In this document: positions 62,075 to 64,000 of the stretch, piece by piece | Position numbering within the stretch: position 1 is the first letter of the stretch | How the letters are laid out: each line of letters begins with the position of its first letter | NCBI GenBank assembly: GCA_030429495.1 | Contig: JAUIFH010000001.1 | Span: 558,001 to 622,000, forward strand | DNA: 64,000 nucleotides | Source of the DNA: Alphaproteobacteria bacterium | GTDB lineage: Bacteria; Pseudomonadota; Alphaproteobacteria; Rhodobacterales; Rhodobacteraceae | Reading direction: 5' to 3' | Translations under genes and position numbers: made by a program | The notes under the pieces: model-generated | Seen by the model: only the letters and a program-made list of their open reading frames with translations | What the model was told of the DNA's origin: nothing | The model's database searches: none

Positions 62075-63587
62075 CGGCGATCCCCGGATCGGCGGCGGCC
62101 ATGTGATGCGCTGCCTGACGCTGGCGGAGGCCGCCCGCGCGCGGGGCCATGACGTGGCCTTCGTCACTGCGGTATCGCCGGGGTCAATGGCGGAGCGGAT
62201 CCGCGCTGCGGGCTTCGGCGCGGTGCCGGTCCTGCCGGTCGCCCACGACCCCGCGGCCGATCCGCGCGCGCCGGTGCATGCCGGCTGGCTTGTCGCGCCG
62301 TGGGAGGAGGACGCACGGATCACGGCCGAGGCCGTTGCCAAGGTTGGGACGGACTGGGTGATTGTCGATCACTACGGGCTTGATGACCGCTGGGCAGCGC
62401 GGGTTCGCAGGGGCCGGCCCGAACTGCGGATCATGGCGCTTGACGATCTCGATGACAGGGCGCTGGGCGCGGACATCGTCCTGGACCAGACGCGGCTTTC
62501 AGGCGTGCGGCAGAATGCGGGCCCGGCCCAGCTTACCGGGCCTGATTTCGCTCTGCTTCGCCCGGAATTCGCGGCGGCGCGCGAGGCGGCGCTGGCGCGG
62601 CGCGGCGGGTCGGTCGCGCGGGTACTAGTCGCGCCGGGGATGGGCGATGCGGTGGGATTGGTGCCACTGGCGCTGACCGCCCTGGACGGGTTCCCGTCCT
62701 TGCGGATCGACGTGGCGATGGGTTCGGCCAGCCAGAGCCGCACGGCGGTCGAGGCGCGGCCCGACGTAGTGCTGCATCTGGATGCGACGGACATGGCCGC
62801 GCTGATGACAGCGGCCGATCTCTGCATCGGCGCGGGTGGAATGACGGGGTGGGAACGCTGCTGCCTCGGCCTGCCTGCGGTCGCTGTGGCGGTGGCGGAC
62901 AATCAGGTTCCCGCGCTGAACGGGCTGGCGGAAGCAGGCGCGGTCGTCGCCCTGACGCTCGACGCGGCGCGATCGGGCAGCCTGCGAGAGGCGGTGGCCG
63001 TCGCGCTGAAAAAGGCGCCGGAGCTTTCGGCGGCGGCGGCGCGGCTTTGCGATGGCAAGGGCGCGGACCGGGTGCTTGACGCGCTTGAGGGCGGGTTCCG
63101 TCCGGTGACAGAGGCCGACGCGCTGCTTCTTTTCGACTGGCGCAATCGCCCGGCGATCCGGGCGGTCAGCCACAACAAGGATGCGCTGGTCTGGGAGGAG
63201 CATGTCGCCTGGCTGAACCGCGCCCTGACGCGGGACGATGCCATCTACCGCATCTGGACCGAGGGCGGGCGCGACATTGGCCATGCAAGTGCACGCGACA
63301 CCGGCGACGGTGTGTGGCAGTGGAGCTTCTACATCGGCGCGGCGGATGCGCCGAAAGGCGCCGGCGGGCGGATGATGGCGGCTTTCGCGCGCCATCTGTT
63401 CGCGCGGCCGGACGCGGTCTCGATCCGGGCCGAGGTCGTTGCGGGTAATACCCAGTCGGAGTCGCTGCATCGACGGTTGGGATTCCGGCAGACAGATGCT
63501 GCGGGCGGCACGCTTGTCTTCACGCTCACCAGATGCGATCACGAGGCGCGGCTGGGGCTGGCGATGGAAGGACATCAGGATGGCTGA
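62052..63587 (+). CDS. PseG-PseH fusion: UDP-sugar hydrolase with GNAT acetyltransferase domain
   Basis: A 511-residue bifunctional protein. Residues 1 to about 340 are PseG, which removes UDP from UDP-2,4-diacetamido-trideoxy-altropyranose: [20 protein letters not shown] at the start, [12 protein letters not shown], and [16 protein letters not shown] in the second half. About residues 350-500 are a GNAT domain like PseH (4-amino acetyltransferase): [35 protein letters not shown] and ESLHRRLGF. In Campylobacter these are separate genes. The start at 62052 follows GGGAGCGGGCG. Overlaps both neighbours. Confidence 0.9.
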   Translation: MRFLIRTDGDPRIGGGHVMRCLTLAEAARARGHDVAFVTAVSPGSMAERIRAAGFGAVPVLPVAHDPAADPRAPVHAGWLVAPWEEDARITAEAVAKVGTDWVIVDHYGLDDRWAARVRRGRPELRIMALDDLDDRALGADIVLDQTRLSGVRQNAGPAQLTGPDFALLRPEFAAAREAALARRGGSVARVLVAPGMGDAVGLVPLALTALDGFPSLRIDVAMGSASQSRTAVEARPDVVLHLDATDMAALMTAADLCIGAGGMTGWERCCLGLPAVAVAVADNQVPALNGLAEAGAVVALTLDAARSGSLREAVAVALKKAPELSAAAARLCDGKGADRVLDALEGGFRPVTEADALLLFDWRNRPAIRAVSHNKDALVWEEHVAWLNRALTRDDAIYRIWTEGGRDIGHASARDTGDGVWQWSFYIGAADAPKGAGGRMMAAFARHLFARPDAVSIRAEVVAGNTQSESLHRRLGFRQTDAAGGTLVFTLTRCDHEARLGLAMEGHQDG

Positions 63588-64000
63588 GACATTCGCGATT
63601 GCGGGCCGGCCGATCGGGGCCGGGCATTCGCCCTATATCATCGCCGAACTGTCCGGAAACCATAACGGCGATCTGGACCGGGCGCTGGCGCTGGTCGACG
63701 CGGCAGCCTCGACCGGGGCGGACGCGGTCAAGTTGCAGACCTATACCGCTGATACGATCACGCTGGACGTGGACCGGCCGGAGTTCCGCATTCATGGCGG
63801 GCTTTGGGACGGGCGGTCGCTGCACGAGCTTTACCAAGAGGCCTCCACCCCGTGGGAATGGCACGCGGCCTTGTTCGAACGCGCGCGCGGTCATGGGCTC
63901 CATTGCTTTTCATCGCCCTTCGATCCGACGGCGGTCGATTTCCTCGAAACCCTTGACGCGCCAGCCTACAAGATCGCGTCATTCGAGCTTGTGGATACGC
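63580..64000 (+). CDS. pseI: Pseudaminic acid synthase (partial)
   Basis: The first 140 residues of a NeuB/PseI-family enzyme that condenses phosphoenolpyruvate with the PseG product to form pseudaminic acid. Seen: [41 protein letters not shown], and [28 protein letters not shown] (catalytic TIM-barrel face). It overlaps the preceding stop by 8 bases and runs off the window, so the rest of the pse cluster probably lies beyond. Confidence 0.9.
   Translation, partial: MAETFAIAGRPIGAGHSPYIIAELSGNHNGDLDRALALVDAAASTGADAVKLQTYTADTITLDVDRPEFRIHGGLWDGRSLHELYQEASTPWEWHAALFERARGHGLHCFSSPFDPTAVDFLETLDAPAYKIASFELVDT

Noticed and set aside
1-64000. CRISPR arrays, insertion sequences, rRNA genes and a replication origin.
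   Set aside because: No regularly spaced repeats, no transposase-like coding region and no rRNA or origin signature was recognised on either strand.

Overview
The window is a G+C-rich, gene-dense chromosomal stretch from an alphaproteobacterium, almost certainly of the order Rhodobacterales (Rhodobacter/Paracoccus relatives). The assignment rests on gene content and gene order: ETF-ubiquinone oxidoreductase, the ethylmalonyl-CoA-pathway lyase Mcl1, PhaA/PhaB, the aa3-oxidase subunit IV miniprotein, a TIGR02302/DUF4175 protein after lysA, ftsEX followed by plsC, and short GC-rich intergenic elements common in this group. No phage integrase, transposase or CRISPR array was seen. Species cannot be fixed from the sequence alone.

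Layout. 1-9.1 kb: end of a membrane transporter, a DsbD-N-like periplasmic protein, YqgE, a c-type cytochrome, the tRNA t6A enzyme Sua5, a tight acyl-CoA dehydrogenase / MBL hydrolase / DUF6173 cluster, cytochrome aa3 subunit IV, a lipoprotein that looks like a permuted papain-fold enzyme, and GreA. 9.4-16 kb: ETF-QO, a TPR protein overlapping ispE, a long-chain polyprenyl diphosphate synthase (quinone tail), DUF2007, an N6-adenine methyltransferase and a YdcH-like protein. 16.2-19.3 kb: PHB genes phaB and phaA, with a strong terminator between them, and an EAL phosphodiesterase. 19.3-30.5 kb: tag, a TlpA-like thioredoxin, then the argH - small lipoproteins - lysA - TIGR02302 block, interrupted by an opposite-strand cassette (UspA and a TetR-HlyD-ABC ATPase-permease exporter) with a perfect palindromic operator.

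30.5-38 kb: an acidic zinc-ribbon protein, ftsE-ftsX-plsC-PPOX flavoprotein-DUF2585 in a head-to-tail operon, accA, an MFS transporter and a Spy/CpxP-like periplasmic protein with a perfect FNR box upstream. 38-47 kb: mcl1, a dipeptide epimerase, DUF4259-like and DUF1353 proteins, D-amino-acid transaminase, a PAQR/hemolysin III protein, a frameshifted 2OG-Fe(II) oxygenase of the BesD/HalD type divergent from a LysR regulator, DUF1244 and an N-formylglutamate amidohydrolase. 47-54.4 kb: pyk, rpmI-rplT, and pheS-pheT split by an AT-richer HIRAN-domain gene and a nested palindromic repeat, then GNAT and YtoQ genes. 54.5-64 kb: mscL, a small secreted protein, ald with a divergent Lrp/AsnC regulator, DUF1294, a lytic transglycosylase lipoprotein, a DMT exporter, tRNA-Pro(CGG), a hairpin-rich spacer, thpR, an MFS transporter and the start of a pseudaminic-acid cluster (pseF, a pseG-pseH fusion, pseI cut by the window edge).

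Most of the window is ordinary core metabolism. The parts worth a second look are the frameshifted oxygenase/LysR pair, the HIRAN insertion in pheST, the exporter cassette inside argH-lysA, the two miniature lipoproteins, the candidate papain-like lipoprotein, the FNR site before the Spy-like gene, and the pseG-pseH fusion. I did not find convincing evidence for a wholly new multi-gene system.
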